From: an uncultured Acetatifactor sp. | GTDB taxonomy: Bacteria; Bacillota; Clostridia; Lachnospirales; Lachnospiraceae | Reading direction: 5' to 3' | Length of the DNA: 64,000 nucleotides | NCBI GenBank assembly: GCA_934436435.1 | Contig: CAKSAN010000015.1 | Coordinates: 1 to 64,000, forward strand | Shown here: positions 35,013 through 44,944 of the stretch, piece after piece | Position numbering within the stretch: position 1 is the first letter of the stretch | Layout of the letters: every line of letters begins with the position of its first letter | Program-made: the position numbers and the translations under genes | The notes under the pieces: generated by a model | What the model saw: the letters and a program-made list of their open reading frames with translations, nothing else | Databases searched by the model: none | What the model was told of the DNA's origin: nothing

Positions 35013-36365
35013 ATGATTATGTTTATGAAATACTCATATTGGTATGTAAAAATTCTATATTGTGTATGTTTTTTTGTCTTTTTTATATACTTTTTGAAGA
35101 AGTGGAATAAATCCAAAATTGTATTTACCCCGTTTAACTTTCAGGTGATTTTTTTTGCTTTTATAATTTTTGTTGTATCTCCATTTCAATATAATTATTT
35201 GTTATCCAATACATGGTCAACGTTTTCAACACAGGAGTTTATTATATATTTAAATGAAGCTTATACAGTAAATTTGTTAGGATTTATCGCTATGGGAATT
35301 AGCATGGCGTATTATGAAAAAAAGCAAATAAAAGGGAAGTTATTCCGACAAATGCTGAATATACCCTATGCTAATATTAGGACCAGTAAGGTATATAATG
35401 TGGCTTTTATAGTTGGTATTATATACGTTTGTTATATTGTTGTACAGTCAAAAGGTATACCAATACTTAATGGTAAAAGGTTTTATGTGGAAACAGGGCA
35501 ATTTGTATATTTGTTGATAAATGCAATGACATATATTTTGGCGTGGTATTGTGTTGGAACATATGCAGGTAAACGAGTGAAAATAGCACATACCTTAATT
35601 TTTATTATATTAGTAACGGGTTTGCTTATGACGGGTAATCGTACGCCCATACTAAGAATTTTATATGCCTTTTTTTTAATGTTAGTAACGTTTAGGAATA
35701 GGCTTAACTATAAAACCGTTTTCAAACAATTAAAATATATTGTATATATACTGGGAATGGGGATTCTTTTGATTCTTATAAGAAATGGAAATACGTTGGC
35801 ATCTATAGGAGAATTGCTTTACAGGTATATTCTATACGGATCTACTTTTTGTGATATACGAGATGGAGCAAGAGTTCTGTGGGGATATCATGGAATGTAT
35901 ACAACACCATTATATGGGAAGACCTTTTTAGCATCACTTCTTTCATTTGTTCCGACTTCAGCGGAGGGCATTCCTGGTATTTCAGAAATAGCACGATTTA
36001 GGCAGATGTATTCAGGGGGAACATGGTCGACCAAAACGTTATTCGGAATCGAAAATCATTATGGATTAAGAGGTGGAATGTTTTTGCCGGCATATACAAA
36101 TTATGGCATAGTGGGTATTTTTGTTATAGCTGTCATATTGGGATATTGGTTTGGAAATTGTGAAATTTTATTTGAAGAAATGGTGAAAGAACCGAAACGT
36201 TATGACATTAGAAGGGTTATGTTTTCCTATTGTTTTGTCAACATTTTATTTGAACTATTATATGCACCTGCTGGATTTAATTCTTTTTGGGGATATCTGG
36301 TAGTTTTATTCATTATTATCGCATTTTCAGGATTTAAGATAAGATTGAGAGCAAAAGAAATATAG
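35013..36365 (+). CDS. Wzy-type oligosaccharide repeat-unit polymerase
   Basis: The 450-residue protein has about 11-12 membrane segments spread over its full length and a large outside loop near residues 275-360 with charged residues. This topology, the weak sequence conservation and its place between glycosyltransferases and the flippase identify a Wzy polymerase, which joins lipid-linked repeats outside the membrane. The ATG at 35013 is preferred over the in-frame TTG at 35007. No single conserved motif proves the call. Confidence 0.75.
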   Translation: MIMFMKYSYWYVKILYCVCFFVFFIYFLKKWNKSKIVFTPFNFQVIFFAFIIFVVSPFQYNYLLSNTWSTFSTQEFIIYLNEAYTVNLLGFIAMGISMAYYEKKQIKGKLFRQMLNIPYANIRTSKVYNVAFIVGIIYVCYIVVQSKGIPILNGKRFYVETGQFVYLLINAMTYILAWYCVGTYAGKRVKIAHTLIFIILVTGLLMTGNRTPILRILYAFFLMLVTFRNRLNYKTVFKQLKYIVYILGMGILLILIRNGNTLASIGELLYRYILYGSTFCDIRDGARVLWGYHGMYTTPLYGKTFLASLLSFVPTSAEGIPGISEIARFRQMYSGGTWSTKTLFGIENHYGLRGGMFLPAYTNYGIVGIFVIAVILGYWFGNCEILFEEMVKEPKRYDIRRVMFSYCFVNILFELLYAPAGFNSFWGYLVVLFIIIAFSGFKIRLRAKEI

Positions 36366-36386
36366 CTACACAGAGATGGTGAACAG

Positions 36387-37616
36387 ATGAAAAATAGAGT
36401 AGTAAAAAACACAGCAATGTTATACTTGATGAATATTGCCAAAATGATATTTCCATTGCTCACATTACCATATTTGACACGTGTATTAACTGTCGAATGC
36501 TATGGGATTGTATCATATGTAAAAGCAGTAATGCAGTATATGCAATTAATAATTGATTTTGGATTTGTACTTTCTGGAACAAGGGATATTGTCTTGGTCA
36601 GAAATGATAAGAAACAATTAGACTTAGAAGTTGGAAATATACTTGCAGCAAAATTTCTATTATCGCTTGTGGCAGGAATAGTATTAGTACTGGTGACTTT
36701 AACAATTCCAATTGTACAAGAAAATGTGTTATTTACAGTACTATCATTTATCCCTGTTATTATGACCACTTTTTTGTTTGATTTTCTTTATCGGGGCTTG
36801 GAAAAGATGGAGATTATTACAGTTCGATTTGTAATAATGAAAAGTGTATCTACTTTTTTAACATTTGTATTTGTCCATAGTGATACTGATATTTTGTGGA
36901 TCCCAATTTTAGATATTGCAGGGAGTGCAGTTGCAATTGTAATGGTGTTGGTAGAAATAAAAAAATTACATATTTGTCCCCGGGTTGGCACCTTAAAAAC
37001 AATTGTGACAAAAATTAGAGATTCTGCAATCTACTTTTTTTCCAATATGGCAACAACGGCCTTTATGGCTTTTAACACTTTACTTATTGGCATTTTTATT
37101 GACAAAACAGAAGTGGCATATTGGAGCTTATGCCTGCAAATGGTAACAGCGGTTCAGGCACTTTATACACCATTAACAGATGGAATTTATCCGCATATGG
37201 TAAAAACTAAGGATTTGCAATTGTTGAAGAAGGCTATAAAAATTTATATGCCGTTGGTTTCTATAGGATGTGTATTAACATATGTATTAGCAAAGTATGC
37301 TTTGATTATTTTGGGAGGAGAACAGTATATGCAAGCGACCAATGTACTTAGAGCATTGATTCCAGTGATATTTTTCAGTTTTTTTTCTATGTTATTAGGT
37401 TGGCCGGCATTAGGAGCGATAGGAAAACAGAAGGAAACAACAATTACAACTGTAGTAACGGCAGTCCTTCAAATTTTAGGCCTATTTATTTTAATCATTT
37501 GTCATAAATTTACTTTAATAAATATAGCGTTATTGAGAGGAATGACGGAATTTATACTTTTGGGGTTAAGATTGCATTATGTGATTGCATTTAGAGATGA
37601 ATTTGTCGGTTGCTGA
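36387..37616 (+). CDS. Wzx-type oligosaccharide flippase
   Basis: The 409-residue protein has about 12 membrane segments and the polysaccharide-synthesis transporter pattern at the N-terminus: NTAMLYLMNIAKMIFPLLTL, PYLTRVLTVECYGIVSY, GFVLSGTRDI. It would flip the undecaprenyl-linked repeat unit across the membrane for the polymerase encoded just upstream. The C-terminal segment is shorter than in full-length Wzx proteins by one or two helices. GGTGAAC lies before the ATG. Confidence 0.87.
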   Translation: MKNRVVKNTAMLYLMNIAKMIFPLLTLPYLTRVLTVECYGIVSYVKAVMQYMQLIIDFGFVLSGTRDIVLVRNDKKQLDLEVGNILAAKFLLSLVAGIVLVLVTLTIPIVQENVLFTVLSFIPVIMTTFLFDFLYRGLEKMEIITVRFVIMKSVSTFLTFVFVHSDTDILWIPILDIAGSAVAIVMVLVEIKKLHICPRVGTLKTIVTKIRDSAIYFFSNMATTAFMAFNTLLIGIFIDKTEVAYWSLCLQMVTAVQALYTPLTDGIYPHMVKTKDLQLLKKAIKIYMPLVSIGCVLTYVLAKYALIILGGEQYMQATNVLRALIPVIFFSFFSMLLGWPALGAIGKQKETTITTVVTAVLQILGLFILIICHKFTLINIALLRGMTEFILLGLRLHYVIAFRDEFVGC

Positions 37617-37739
37617 TTTAGGCAGGCATGCAGTAAGTAGCAATCTTGGAAAAATGCTTTACAAATGAAATTTGGTGATGCCAGAGATAGAGTATATTTA
37701 TCACGATTGAAAATAAAAGGAAGGGTAGTGAAAGAATAG

Positions 37740-38561
37740 ATGGAAAGGAATGTATTACTGAAGCAGGAGGAAATTAAGAAAGAACTAATAGAGATGCTAA
37801 GATGGCTACATCTTTTTTTGATGAAAAATCATATACCGTATTCGTTGGTTGGAGGTACATTGATAGGTTCAATCAGACATCAAGGGTTTATTCCTTGGGA
37901 TGATGATATAGATATTGCAGTAACGCGTGAATTTTATAAAAAATTAAATTCAATGGCAAATGTAATTGAGAAAACAAGCGGTGGTAAGTATAGGATCGTA
38001 TCATGTGAAAATAGAACATCAGAGTTCCCTTTTATCAAATTAATTAACACGCATATTTCAGTTAATCAGGTAAATATAAAATCAAAATCAGCAAGTTATC
38101 TTTGGATAGATATTTTTCCATTTGATATGGTTTACGATGATATAAATAAAAGAAGGAGAATGTATCGACACGTGCATATATTCCGTTTGCTACTTGAGAG
38201 TTCCTTGATGGATATGAAAAATATTACACATATATCATTGTCTACATTGATAAAAGGGATATTGCATCCGTTTACAAAACTGTATGGGGCAAATAGAATT
38301 GCTGATAAAATTTCCAAACTATCTCAAGCATGTAAAATATCTGAAAAAAAGCTAATAGGAGGTATAGTTTGGGGATATGGCGATAAAGAGACTATTTTAC
38401 TGCGAGATTTTATGGACACTATTTATGTAAAATTTGAAGGCATAGATGTTACTGTTATGAGTTGTTGGAAGGAATATTTGTCTAATGTATATGGAGATTA
38501 TATGAATTTGCCACCAGTGGAAAAACGGGTAGCACATAATATTGAAGCATGGTATTTATAA
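37740..38561 (+). CDS. LicD-family phosphotransferase
   Basis: The 273-residue protein has the LicD nucleotidyltransferase-fold core: YSLVGGTLIGSIRHQGFIPWDDDIDIAV, with the catalytic aspartates in DDDIDI, and WIDIFPFD further on. LicD proteins transfer phosphocholine or other CDP-activated phospho-alditols to surface glycans. The next gene is a cytidylyltransferase, which could make the CDP donor. It is separated from the flippase gene by 123 nt, enough for a separate promoter, though none is clear. Confidence 0.9.
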   Translation: MERNVLLKQEEIKKELIEMLRWLHLFLMKNHIPYSLVGGTLIGSIRHQGFIPWDDDIDIAVTREFYKKLNSMANVIEKTSGGKYRIVSCENRTSEFPFIKLINTHISVNQVNIKSKSASYLWIDIFPFDMVYDDINKRRRMYRHVHIFRLLLESSLMDMKNITHISLSTLIKGILHPFTKLYGANRIADKISKLSQACKISEKKLIGGIVWGYGDKETILLRDFMDTIYVKFEGIDVTVMSCWKEYLSNVYGDYMNLPPVEKRVAHNIEAWYL

Positions 38562-38616
38562 GCGTTTTATAAAGAAAAATACAAATGTATTTGATTAGTA
38601 AAAGGAGCACTTATTT

Positions 38617-39333
38617 ATGAAAAATATTGCTTTAATAATTGCAGGAGGTATAGGTTCACGTATGGGGCAGGACATACCAAAGCAATTTATCAATGTTCAT
38701 GATAAGCCAGTAATAATTTATACATTAGAAGCATTTCAAAGACATCCTCAGATTGATATGATTGAAGTGGTATGCCTAGACGGGTGGCATGATGTTCTAA
38801 GAGCGTATGCGAAACAATTTGGCATTTCAAAATTGGAAAATATAGTCCAGGGAGGTAAGAACGGTCAGGATTCTATTAGAAATGGACTGTATGACATTGC
38901 GAACAAATATAAAAGTGATGATGATGTGGTTTTGATCCATGATGCAATTCGTCCAATGGTGAGTGCAGATATCATTACAGATAATATTAGAGTATGTAGA
39001 CAATATGGCAATGCAATAACGGTCGTACCGTGTACAGCCGCAATGCTTAAAACATATGATACACTTTCTACAGTGGAACAGGTTCCGCGTGATAATCTGA
39101 AAATTACGCAAACACCACAGGCATTTTTTTTAAAAGATATTATAGAGGCACATAGAGAAGCGCTAAATAAGGGGATCACAAATTCGGTCGCGTCGTGTAC
39201 AATGTATATTGAACTGGGACGTAAACTTTATATGTCTCAGGGATCTGAAAAAAATTTAAAACTTACAACATCTGAAGATATCGAGATTTTTAAAGCTTTG
39301 TTAATGGCTAAAAAGGATGAGTGGATGCATTAA
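38617..39333 (+). CDS. IspD/TarI-family cytidylyltransferase
   Basis: The 238-residue protein begins ALIIAGGIGSRMGQDIPKQF, the CTP-binding signature of IspD/TarI enzymes, and has VLIHDAIRPMVSADII and TQTPQAFFLKDI. It could be IspD (isoprenoid) or TarI-like (alditol phosphate). Its place between LicD and an SDR gene in a capsule cluster favours a TarI-like role in making a CDP-alditol for LicD. AAAGGAGC precedes the start. Its stop overlaps the next start codon (TAATG). Confidence 0.85.
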   Translation: MKNIALIIAGGIGSRMGQDIPKQFINVHDKPVIIYTLEAFQRHPQIDMIEVVCLDGWHDVLRAYAKQFGISKLENIVQGGKNGQDSIRNGLYDIANKYKSDDDVVLIHDAIRPMVSADIITDNIRVCRQYGNAITVVPCTAAMLKTYDTLSTVEQVPRDNLKITQTPQAFFLKDIIEAHREALNKGITNSVASCTMYIELGRKLYMSQGSEKNLKLTTSEDIEIFKALLMAKKDEWMH

Positions 39334-40343
39334 TGTATGAAGAGAGTGTAAGAGAAATTGCAAAAGCAATAGAGATTAAAAATGTTTCAATTCTGGTGAC
39401 AGGTGCTACTGGATTAATTGGCTCGTGCATAATAGATGCCTTGACTGTAGCAAATAGTGAATATGACGCGGGAATACGAATATATGCTCTTGGCAGAAGC
39501 AAAGAAACAATTGAAAAACGGTTTGCCACGGGGGTTATACCGGTAATTCAGGATATCATGAAACCGCTAAATGATGAGAATGAGTACGATTATATTATTC
39601 ATGGAGCAAGTAACGCTGATCCTAAATCATACGCGAAACAACCAGTTGAAACAATACTGACCAACGTTATAGGGAACAAAAATGTTTTGGAATACTGTGC
39701 AAGGCATTTGAAGACAAAGATGATTATGACCTCGACATTTGAAGTGTATGGAGAATTAAAGGGTCAGGATGTTTATTCAGAAAATATGAGCGGGATAATA
39801 GATCAGACAATACTTAGAAATGGTTATCCGGAAAGTAAAAGGTGCTCTGAATTTTTAGTGAGAAGTTATATTGAGGAATATGGTGTAAAGGCAATTATTG
39901 TGAGACTTCCCAGTGTATATGGACCAACTATGCAAAAGACAGATAGTAAAGCACATGCTCAATTTATAAAAAATGCTTTAAAGGGAGAGAATATAATACT
40001 AAAAAGTAACGGAGAGCAAAGACGGACATATTGCTATGTTGTTGATGTTGTAAGTGCAATATTTAAGATTCTGGCGACAGGAAAAATAGGGGAAATATAC
40101 AATGTGTCAAATGAAAAAGCAGTAGCATCCATTGCCGAAGTGGCAAAAACCTGTGCGGAGATAGCAGGAACGAAGATAGTTTCAGCCATACCAGATGAGA
40201 TAGAAAAAAAAGGATTTTCTCATTCGCAAAATTGTATATTGGATAACAGAAAATTGAAGGCGCTAGGCTGGAAGGCAAAATTTTCTCTAAGAGATGGACT
40301 TTTGGAAACCTTGGAATACTTGAAAACTAAAGAAAATCGATGA
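39333..40343 (+). CDS. NAD-dependent epimerase/dehydratase (extended SDR)
   Basis: The 336-residue product shows VTGATGLIGS (cofactor glycine motif), STFEVYGE as the active-site serine/threonine region and YPESK as the catalytic Tyr-x3-Lys. ATG 39333 shares its A with the upstream stop; a GTG at 39321 is a weaker alternative. It probably modifies a nucleotide sugar or works with the cytidylyltransferase on a CDP-alditol. It is the last clear gene of the capsule operon. Confidence 0.87.
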   Translation: MYEESVREIAKAIEIKNVSILVTGATGLIGSCIIDALTVANSEYDAGIRIYALGRSKETIEKRFATGVIPVIQDIMKPLNDENEYDYIIHGASNADPKSYAKQPVETILTNVIGNKNVLEYCARHLKTKMIMTSTFEVYGELKGQDVYSENMSGIIDQTILRNGYPESKRCSEFLVRSYIEEYGVKAIIVRLPSVYGPTMQKTDSKAHAQFIKNALKGENIILKSNGEQRRTYCYVVDVVSAIFKILATGKIGEIYNVSNEKAVASIAEVAKTCAEIAGTKIVSAIPDEIEKKGFSHSQNCILDNRKLKALGWKAKFSLRDGLLETLEYLKTKENR

Positions 40344-40610
40344 ACTAAAAATAAATAAATTTGTATTGCAAAGATTTTGCTATTTTGCCACATTGACAAC
40401 TCCATACCTGTCTGCTATTCTCTACTCATAAGCAGATTTTCTATTTCGAATTTCTATGTCAGCGCAAGCTGATGTCTATGGCTTCAAAGGAATCCCTGCT
40501 TAATTACCCAATGATAACAATAGAGCAGGAGAAGACATAGGATGGATCGGAATTCGATTCTGCAATAGCATCGTTATATTCTCCTGTGGTAAGTGCAAAG
40601 GAGAATGTGA
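40344..40610. other. Spacer marking the end of the AT-rich capsule cassette
   Basis: Base composition returns to the window average here. No gene is seen. A small hairpin TCAGCGCAAGCTGA occurs near 40458-40471. The next gene has AAAGGAG before its start. Confidence 0.5.
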
Positions 40611-41408
40611 ATGGCAAAACGGTATGAGGAACTGACGATTGCAGATGATTTTATGTTTGGCAAGGCGATGGGCGATAAGGTGCTCTGCCATGATGTGTTG
40701 GAGCGTCTGTTGGAAGAACAGGTAGGAGAGTTGGAAGATGTCCAGCCACAGCGGGAGTTTCGGTATACTTCGGATGGCAAACCGGTCCGGCTGGATATGT
40801 ATACGAGGGATCGAAAGCGTATCTATGACGCGGAGATGCAGAACCTGAATCACCAGTCGGTGGAGAAGCTGGAACTGCCGAAGAGAAGCAGATTCTACCA
40901 GTCCACGATGGATACAGACCATTTGAGTAAGGGAAAATCCTATCGGGAATTGCCGGAGGGAAAGGTTTTGTTTCTTTGCACCTTTGATCCGTTTGGACTG
41001 GGTTATGCAAAGTATTCTTTTGAGAATCTTTGTAAGGAAGACCGAGAATTGTGCCTGAAGGACGGAACAGAGAAGATATTTTATAACTGTGCCAGCGATC
41101 CGGAGAAGGTACCGGAGAACCTGCGAGAACTGTATGGGTATATCAGGACCGGTAAGGTCGGAGGGGATCTAACCCGGCGGATGGATGAAGCGGTGCGCAG
41201 GGCCAGAGAGAACGAAGAATGGAGGTCTGAGTACATGAAAGAGTTGTTGCATGATGATGACGTCAGAGAAGAGGGAAGAGCAGAGGAAAGAAATCTTCTG
41301 CTGACATTGATTTCAAAGATGAGCATTGGAGGAGATGGGGATAAGGCAGCACAGTTGGGAAATCCTCAAGTATTGAGAGCAATGCAGAAGAAGTATGGTA
41401 TAGAGTAG
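40611..41408 (+). CDS. Rpn/PD-(D/E)XK nuclease family transposase-like protein
   Basis: The 265-residue protein belongs by eye to the Rpn/YhgA-like group (recombination-promoting nuclease). The N-terminal TIADDFMFGKAMGDK opening is typical, and the nuclease core is RLDMYTRDRKRIYDAEMQ, giving the D...ExQ-type motif. The C-terminal region is Glu/Arg-rich and helical, with the usual tail (NPQVLRAMQKKYGIE). Related proteins promote RecA-independent recombination or act as phage-defence-like nucleases. A decayed partial copy follows directly. Confidence 0.85.
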   Translation: MAKRYEELTIADDFMFGKAMGDKVLCHDVLERLLEEQVGELEDVQPQREFRYTSDGKPVRLDMYTRDRKRIYDAEMQNLNHQSVEKLELPKRSRFYQSTMDTDHLSKGKSYRELPEGKVLFLCTFDPFGLGYAKYSFENLCKEDRELCLKDGTEKIFYNCASDPEKVPENLRELYGYIRTGKVGGDLTRRMDEAVRRARENEEWRSEYMKELLHDDDVREEGRAEERNLLLTLISKMSIGGDGDKAAQLGNPQVLRAMQKKYGIE

Positions 41409-41436
41409 GTAACGAAGGGGATTCTTCGGAGTCCTC

Positions 41437-41629
41437 TTTTATAATTGTGCCAGAGTTTTGGAAAATTATATCAGGATCAGTAAGGTCGGAGGAGATCTGA
41501 CCCGGCGAATGGATGAGGCGGTGCGCAGGGCCCGGGAGAATGAGGAATGGAGGAGATGCGGATAAGGCGGCACAGTTGGGGAATCCCAAGATATTGGATG
41601 AGATGAAGAAAAAATACTGTATACAATAA
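41437..41629 (+). pseudogene. Truncated copy of the Rpn-family gene
   Basis: This stretch repeats the 3' half of the gene just upstream with two internal deletions. It matches from TTTTATAATTGTGCCAG, loses about 30 bp, resumes at ATATCAGGATCAGTAAGGTC, continues through GATGAGGCGGTGCGCAGGGC, then jumps at a shared TGGAGG to the C-terminal end AAGGCGGCACAGTTGGGGAA. The second join shifts the frame. No ribosome site or start is present. Confidence 0.8.
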
Positions 41630-41764
41630 CAAATCAACCTGCGGATGAATATTGAGAAAAGAGATTCCTTTGTACTGTTGAAGAGAGAAGCGGTAAGTGT
41701 TACAATTTACACAGAAGTACATATTGTAACATTTTTTTAGATACGGTGAAAGGGGAGGTTCGGT

Positions 41765-43474
41765 ATGGCAGTGCAAAAGCAACAGGGTATCAAAAAACGG
41801 TTAACGAAAGGATTTGTAAAAGTTGCGGTAATCGGGGCAGTAGCGGCAATCATTGGAATCGCAGCACTTTTGCTTGCAGCGGCGCAGTACGAGAAAGCAC
41901 TGAACAGATATGGTTTTACGCAGGGTGACATCGGCAGAGCAGCGACGGCTTTTGCGGAAAGCAGGAGTGCGTTGCGGGCGGTAGTTGGTTATGATGACGA
42001 AGCGGTGATAGAAAAGCAAGTTGCACTGCACGATGAGAAGAAGTCAGCTTTTGAGACGTATATGGAAGACCTTGACCGAAGCATCAAGTTCGCGGAAGCC
42101 CGGGAAGCTTATAATCGGGTGACTCAGGATTTAGATGGTTATTGGGAACTGGATGCACGGGTTTTAGAGTTGGCAACTTCGAATGATGAGGACGGCTACC
42201 TGCAGGCAGAACAACTGGATACGACGGATTTGACAATGCAGTATGAACAGATTTATGCAGAGTTCGCGGATCTGATGAGTCTGTGCGTACAAAAGGGTGA
42301 CCGTGCGGAAGCGGATCTGCGGACAATGGAGCTTGTTATGCTGTTGGTAATCCTGGCGATTATCATAATTTCTTTCTGGAGTTCAGTGATTTTAGGCCGG
42401 ACAATGGCAAAAGATATTGAAAAGCCAATGGTAGCTCTGGCAGCCCGCCTACAGACGTTTTCACAGGGAGATCTGAACAGCGCGTTTCCCGAGTGCAGTA
42501 CGGAGGATGAGATTTCCTATATGATACAGGTGGCGAAGGGAATGGCGGCAGACCTGAATCTGATCGTCACGGATGCCGGTGAACTTTTGGGGCAGATGGC
42601 AGAAGGGAATTATGCCATCGGTACCAAGATCGAAGATAAGTATGTAGGGCAGTTTGTGGCGTTGAAGGATGCCATGCGTAAAATGAATCGTCAGATGAAC
42701 AGTACATTGGAGCAGGTGGAAGAAGCTTCCAAACAGGTATCTGCCGGGGCTGAAAATCTGGCGGAGTCAGCACAGTCGCTGGCAGAAGGAGCGACGGATC
42801 AGGCCGGCTCGGTGGAGGAATTGACGGCAACCATTACAAACATTGCGGATGCTGTGAACCGTACTGCCAATGAATTGCAGCAAACCACACAGAAAGCGGA
42901 AAATTATGCGGAACAGGCCGATGCCGGACATGCACAGATGAAATCTCTGATGGAAGAGATGGAACGGATAAATGAGACATCCAAGAAGATTCAAAATATC
43001 ATTGCGGATATTGAGGACATTGCCAGCCAGACCAACCTGTTATCCCTAAATGCTGCAATCGAGGCGGCCAGAGCGGGAGAAGCAGGAAGAGGTTTTGCGG
43101 TGGTGGCAGAACAGATCCGTAAGCTGGCGGAGCAAAGTGCGCAGTCTGCAGTGGACACCAGAAGCTTGATTGAGGGCTCCTTACAGGAAATTGAGAAAGG
43201 AAATCAGGCGGCGGAAGCAGCTGCGGAATCTCTGGAGCAGATCGTAACAGGAGTTAAGGAAATTGCATCGGATGCAAAGCGCCTTAGCGAAGAATCTACG
43301 GCTCAGGCACAGGCAATGGAACAGGCAGAGGTAGGAGTAAACCAGATTTCCGAAGTAGTACAATCCAATTCTGCTTCTGCGGAAGAATCTTCGGCAACCA
43401 GTGAAGAGTTGTCGGCACAGGCATATTCCCTGAATGAGTTGGTAGGGAAATTTACATTGCGCAGAGATAAGTGA
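41765..43474 (+). CDS. Methyl-accepting chemotaxis protein
   Basis: The 569-residue protein has membrane segments near residues 18-40 and 187-208, enclosing a helical sensor that looks like a four-helix bundle (4HB_MCP), then HAMP and a methyl-accepting signalling domain. The hairpin tip [20 protein letters not shown] and [17 protein letters not shown] are well conserved. GGGGAGG precedes the start by 7 nt. It differs from the chemoreceptor at 11.3 kb in its sensor and in lacking close similarity outside the tip. A terminator follows. Confidence 0.92.
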   Translation: MAVQKQQGIKKRLTKGFVKVAVIGAVAAIIGIAALLLAAAQYEKALNRYGFTQGDIGRAATAFAESRSALRAVVGYDDEAVIEKQVALHDEKKSAFETYMEDLDRSIKFAEAREAYNRVTQDLDGYWELDARVLELATSNDEDGYLQAEQLDTTDLTMQYEQIYAEFADLMSLCVQKGDRAEADLRTMELVMLLVILAIIIISFWSSVILGRTMAKDIEKPMVALAARLQTFSQGDLNSAFPECSTEDEISYMIQVAKGMAADLNLIVTDAGELLGQMAEGNYAIGTKIEDKYVGQFVALKDAMRKMNRQMNSTLEQVEEASKQVSAGAENLAESAQSLAEGATDQAGSVEELTATITNIADAVNRTANELQQTTQKAENYAEQADAGHAQMKSLMEEMERINETSKKIQNIIADIEDIASQTNLLSLNAAIEAARAGEAGRGFAVVAEQIRKLAEQSAQSAVDTRSLIEGSLQEIEKGNQAAEAAAESLEQIVTGVKEIASDAKRLSEESTAQAQAMEQAEVGVNQISEVVQSNSASAEESSATSEELSAQAYSLNELVGKFTLRRDK

Positions 43475-43495
43475 TTTTACTGAAAAAGTTGTTTG

Positions 43496-43552
43496 AAAAT
43501 ACCGATTTTTCGTATGCTTGGAATGAAAGCGTCGGGAAATCGGTATTTTTGT
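43496..43552 (+). terminator. Terminator after the second chemoreceptor gene
   Basis: AAATACCGATTT (43497-43508) pairs with AAATCGGTATTT (43537-43548), followed by TTTGTG. The loop is long (28 nt) and holds a smaller stem. Confidence 0.6.
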
Positions 43553-43635
43553 GTAGAAAACTTTCAATATAGCTGAAACATTCGTTTTCACATTATCTAT
43601 TAGAATTGTAGAGGTAGGAAACAGGAGATGTGAGA

Positions 43636-43866
43636 ATGAGTCAGAAACATTCGGAAGAATATAAGATCATAGGACAGGCAATTAAGAAATATCGGAAGCA
43701 GAGAGGACTTACACAGGAACAACTGGCAGATAAGGTTAGCATTAGTATCAGCTATCTGACCAAGATAGAGGCGCCGAATTGTGATCAGCCTTTTTCTTTG
43801 GAAGTGATATTTGATATCGCGGAAGTATTGGAAATACCGGCATATATATTATTGGAAGATATCTGA
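43636..43866 (+). CDS. Small XRE-family DNA-binding protein
   Basis: From ATG 43636 (AGGAG eight nt upstream) the product is 76 residues and is almost only a helix-turn-helix: IKKYRKQRGLTQEQLADKV, SISYLTKIEAPNC, FSLEVIFDIAEVLEIPAYILLED. An upstream in-frame GTG at 43630 is less likely. Such single-domain regulators often control adjacent genes, but the neighbours (chemoreceptor, tRNA) offer no clear target. Confidence 0.85.
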   Translation: MSQKHSEEYKIIGQAIKKYRKQRGLTQEQLADKVSISISYLTKIEAPNCDQPFSLEVIFDIAEVLEIPAYILLEDI

Positions 43867-43934
43867 TCTTGCAGGAGTCATGTATTCCGGATGAAAAAAG
43901 AATGTCTACAACAGTCTACAGCGTTTGTGGCAAA

Positions 43935-43975
43935 TAAAAAAGCGGAAACACTGTAAAATCAATGTTTCCGCTTCT
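43935..43975 (-). terminator. Terminator of tRNA-Thr (possibly bidirectional)
   Basis: AAGCGGAAACA pairs with TGTTTCCGCTT; on the minus strand it is followed by TTTTTA, on the plus strand by CTTTTA. Confidence 0.8.
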
Positions 43976-43983
43976 TTTATGAG

Positions 43984-44056
43984 AGCTGCTGACGGGAATC
44001 GGACCCGTGACCTCCGCACTACCAATGCGACGCTCTACCGACTGAGCCACAGCAGC
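43984..44056 (-). tRNA. tRNA-Thr (anticodon GGU)
   Basis: Minus-strand cloverleaf: acceptor GCTGCTG/CAGCAGC, D arm GCTC-AGTCGGTA-GAGC, anticodon stem TCGCA/TGCGG with loop TTGGTAG (anticodon GGT), five-base variable region, T arm ACGGG-TCCGATT-CCCGT. The discriminator is U and CCA is not encoded. Confidence 0.95.
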
Positions 44057-44322
44057 ATCACATGACCGCTAACGCAATCACTGTGATTCATTCTAACAAA
44101 AGAGATATCATTTGTCAACAATAAAAATACAAATTTTAACGACTTTTGTCGATGGGAATGGATTGACACAAAATCTACGAAAAGTAAAATATAAAGATAT
44201 GAAAAACAAATTTTTTCCATATTGTAAAAACATCTATATTTAGTATAGGGATAAATGCTAAATTATAGAGTGAATATATTTTAGAAAGATAAAACCCCCA
44301 TAAGGGGCGATGGTAAAAGCAC

Positions 44323-44880
44323 ATGCAGAAAGAAGAGACAACAGCAGACCATCAGGAATTTGATGAGATGTACCGGAACACGTATGCGGAGATCTATAAG
44401 TTTATCCGCTATAGAGTTACAGACAGAGAATTGGCAAAGGATGTACTGCAAGAGACATTTTATATCGCTTATAAGAAATGGGATACGGTCAGAGAACTTT
44501 CCAATCCTACAGGCTGGCTGATTAATGTTGCGAAGAATAAAATACGTGAGCTCAACAAAACATTGAAAAAGCTGGAGTGTGAAGTCCCTCTGGAGGCGGA
44601 TGAATACACCGTGAATGAGGAAGGCTTTAAAAAATCGGAACTGGATATTCTGTTGATGGGGAATCTGACGGACGAGGAGAAAACCAGATTTATCAGGTAT
44701 TTTATTCGGGGCTGCACAATATCAGAGATGGCAAAATATGAAGACATTTCTGAAAATAATATGAGCGTCAGAATCAGCAGATTGAGAGATAAGATAGCCA
44801 GGAACATATCCGACGAAAATTTTTTCGACAAAAATCGTAAAGAATCTGTAAGAAATGACAAGAAAACGCCATGTACATAA
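44323..44880 (+). CDS. ECF-type RNA polymerase sigma factor
   Basis: The 185-residue protein has region 2 (YAEIYKFIRYRVTDRELAKDVLQETFYIAYKKWDTV) and a region 4 with a helix-turn-helix (TISEMAKYEDISENNMSVRISRLRDKI). The ribosome site is weak (AAGGGG 18 nt upstream). The following gene encodes a membrane protein with a DUF4367-like outside domain, the usual arrangement of an ECF sigma and its anti-sigma partner in Clostridia. Confidence 0.85.
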   Translation: MQKEETTADHQEFDEMYRNTYAEIYKFIRYRVTDRELAKDVLQETFYIAYKKWDTVRELSNPTGWLINVAKNKIRELNKTLKKLECEVPLEADEYTVNEEGFKKSELDILLMGNLTDEEKTRFIRYFIRGCTISEMAKYEDISENNMSVRISRLRDKIARNISDENFFDKNRKESVRNDKKTPCT

Positions 44881-44944
44881 CGAAGGACAGCAATGAAAAT
44901 ACGTCGGATAAGGATATGCAGAAGGGAAAGGAATTAAGATAGAA

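Noticed and set aside
38617..39333. Housekeeping ispD
   Set aside because: Possible by motif, but AT-rich composition and position between LicD and an SDR gene inside the capsule cassette favour a TarI-like role.
40611..41408. Insertion sequence transposase
   Set aside because: The gene is Rpn-like with no terminal inverted repeats or target duplication; it is not an IS.
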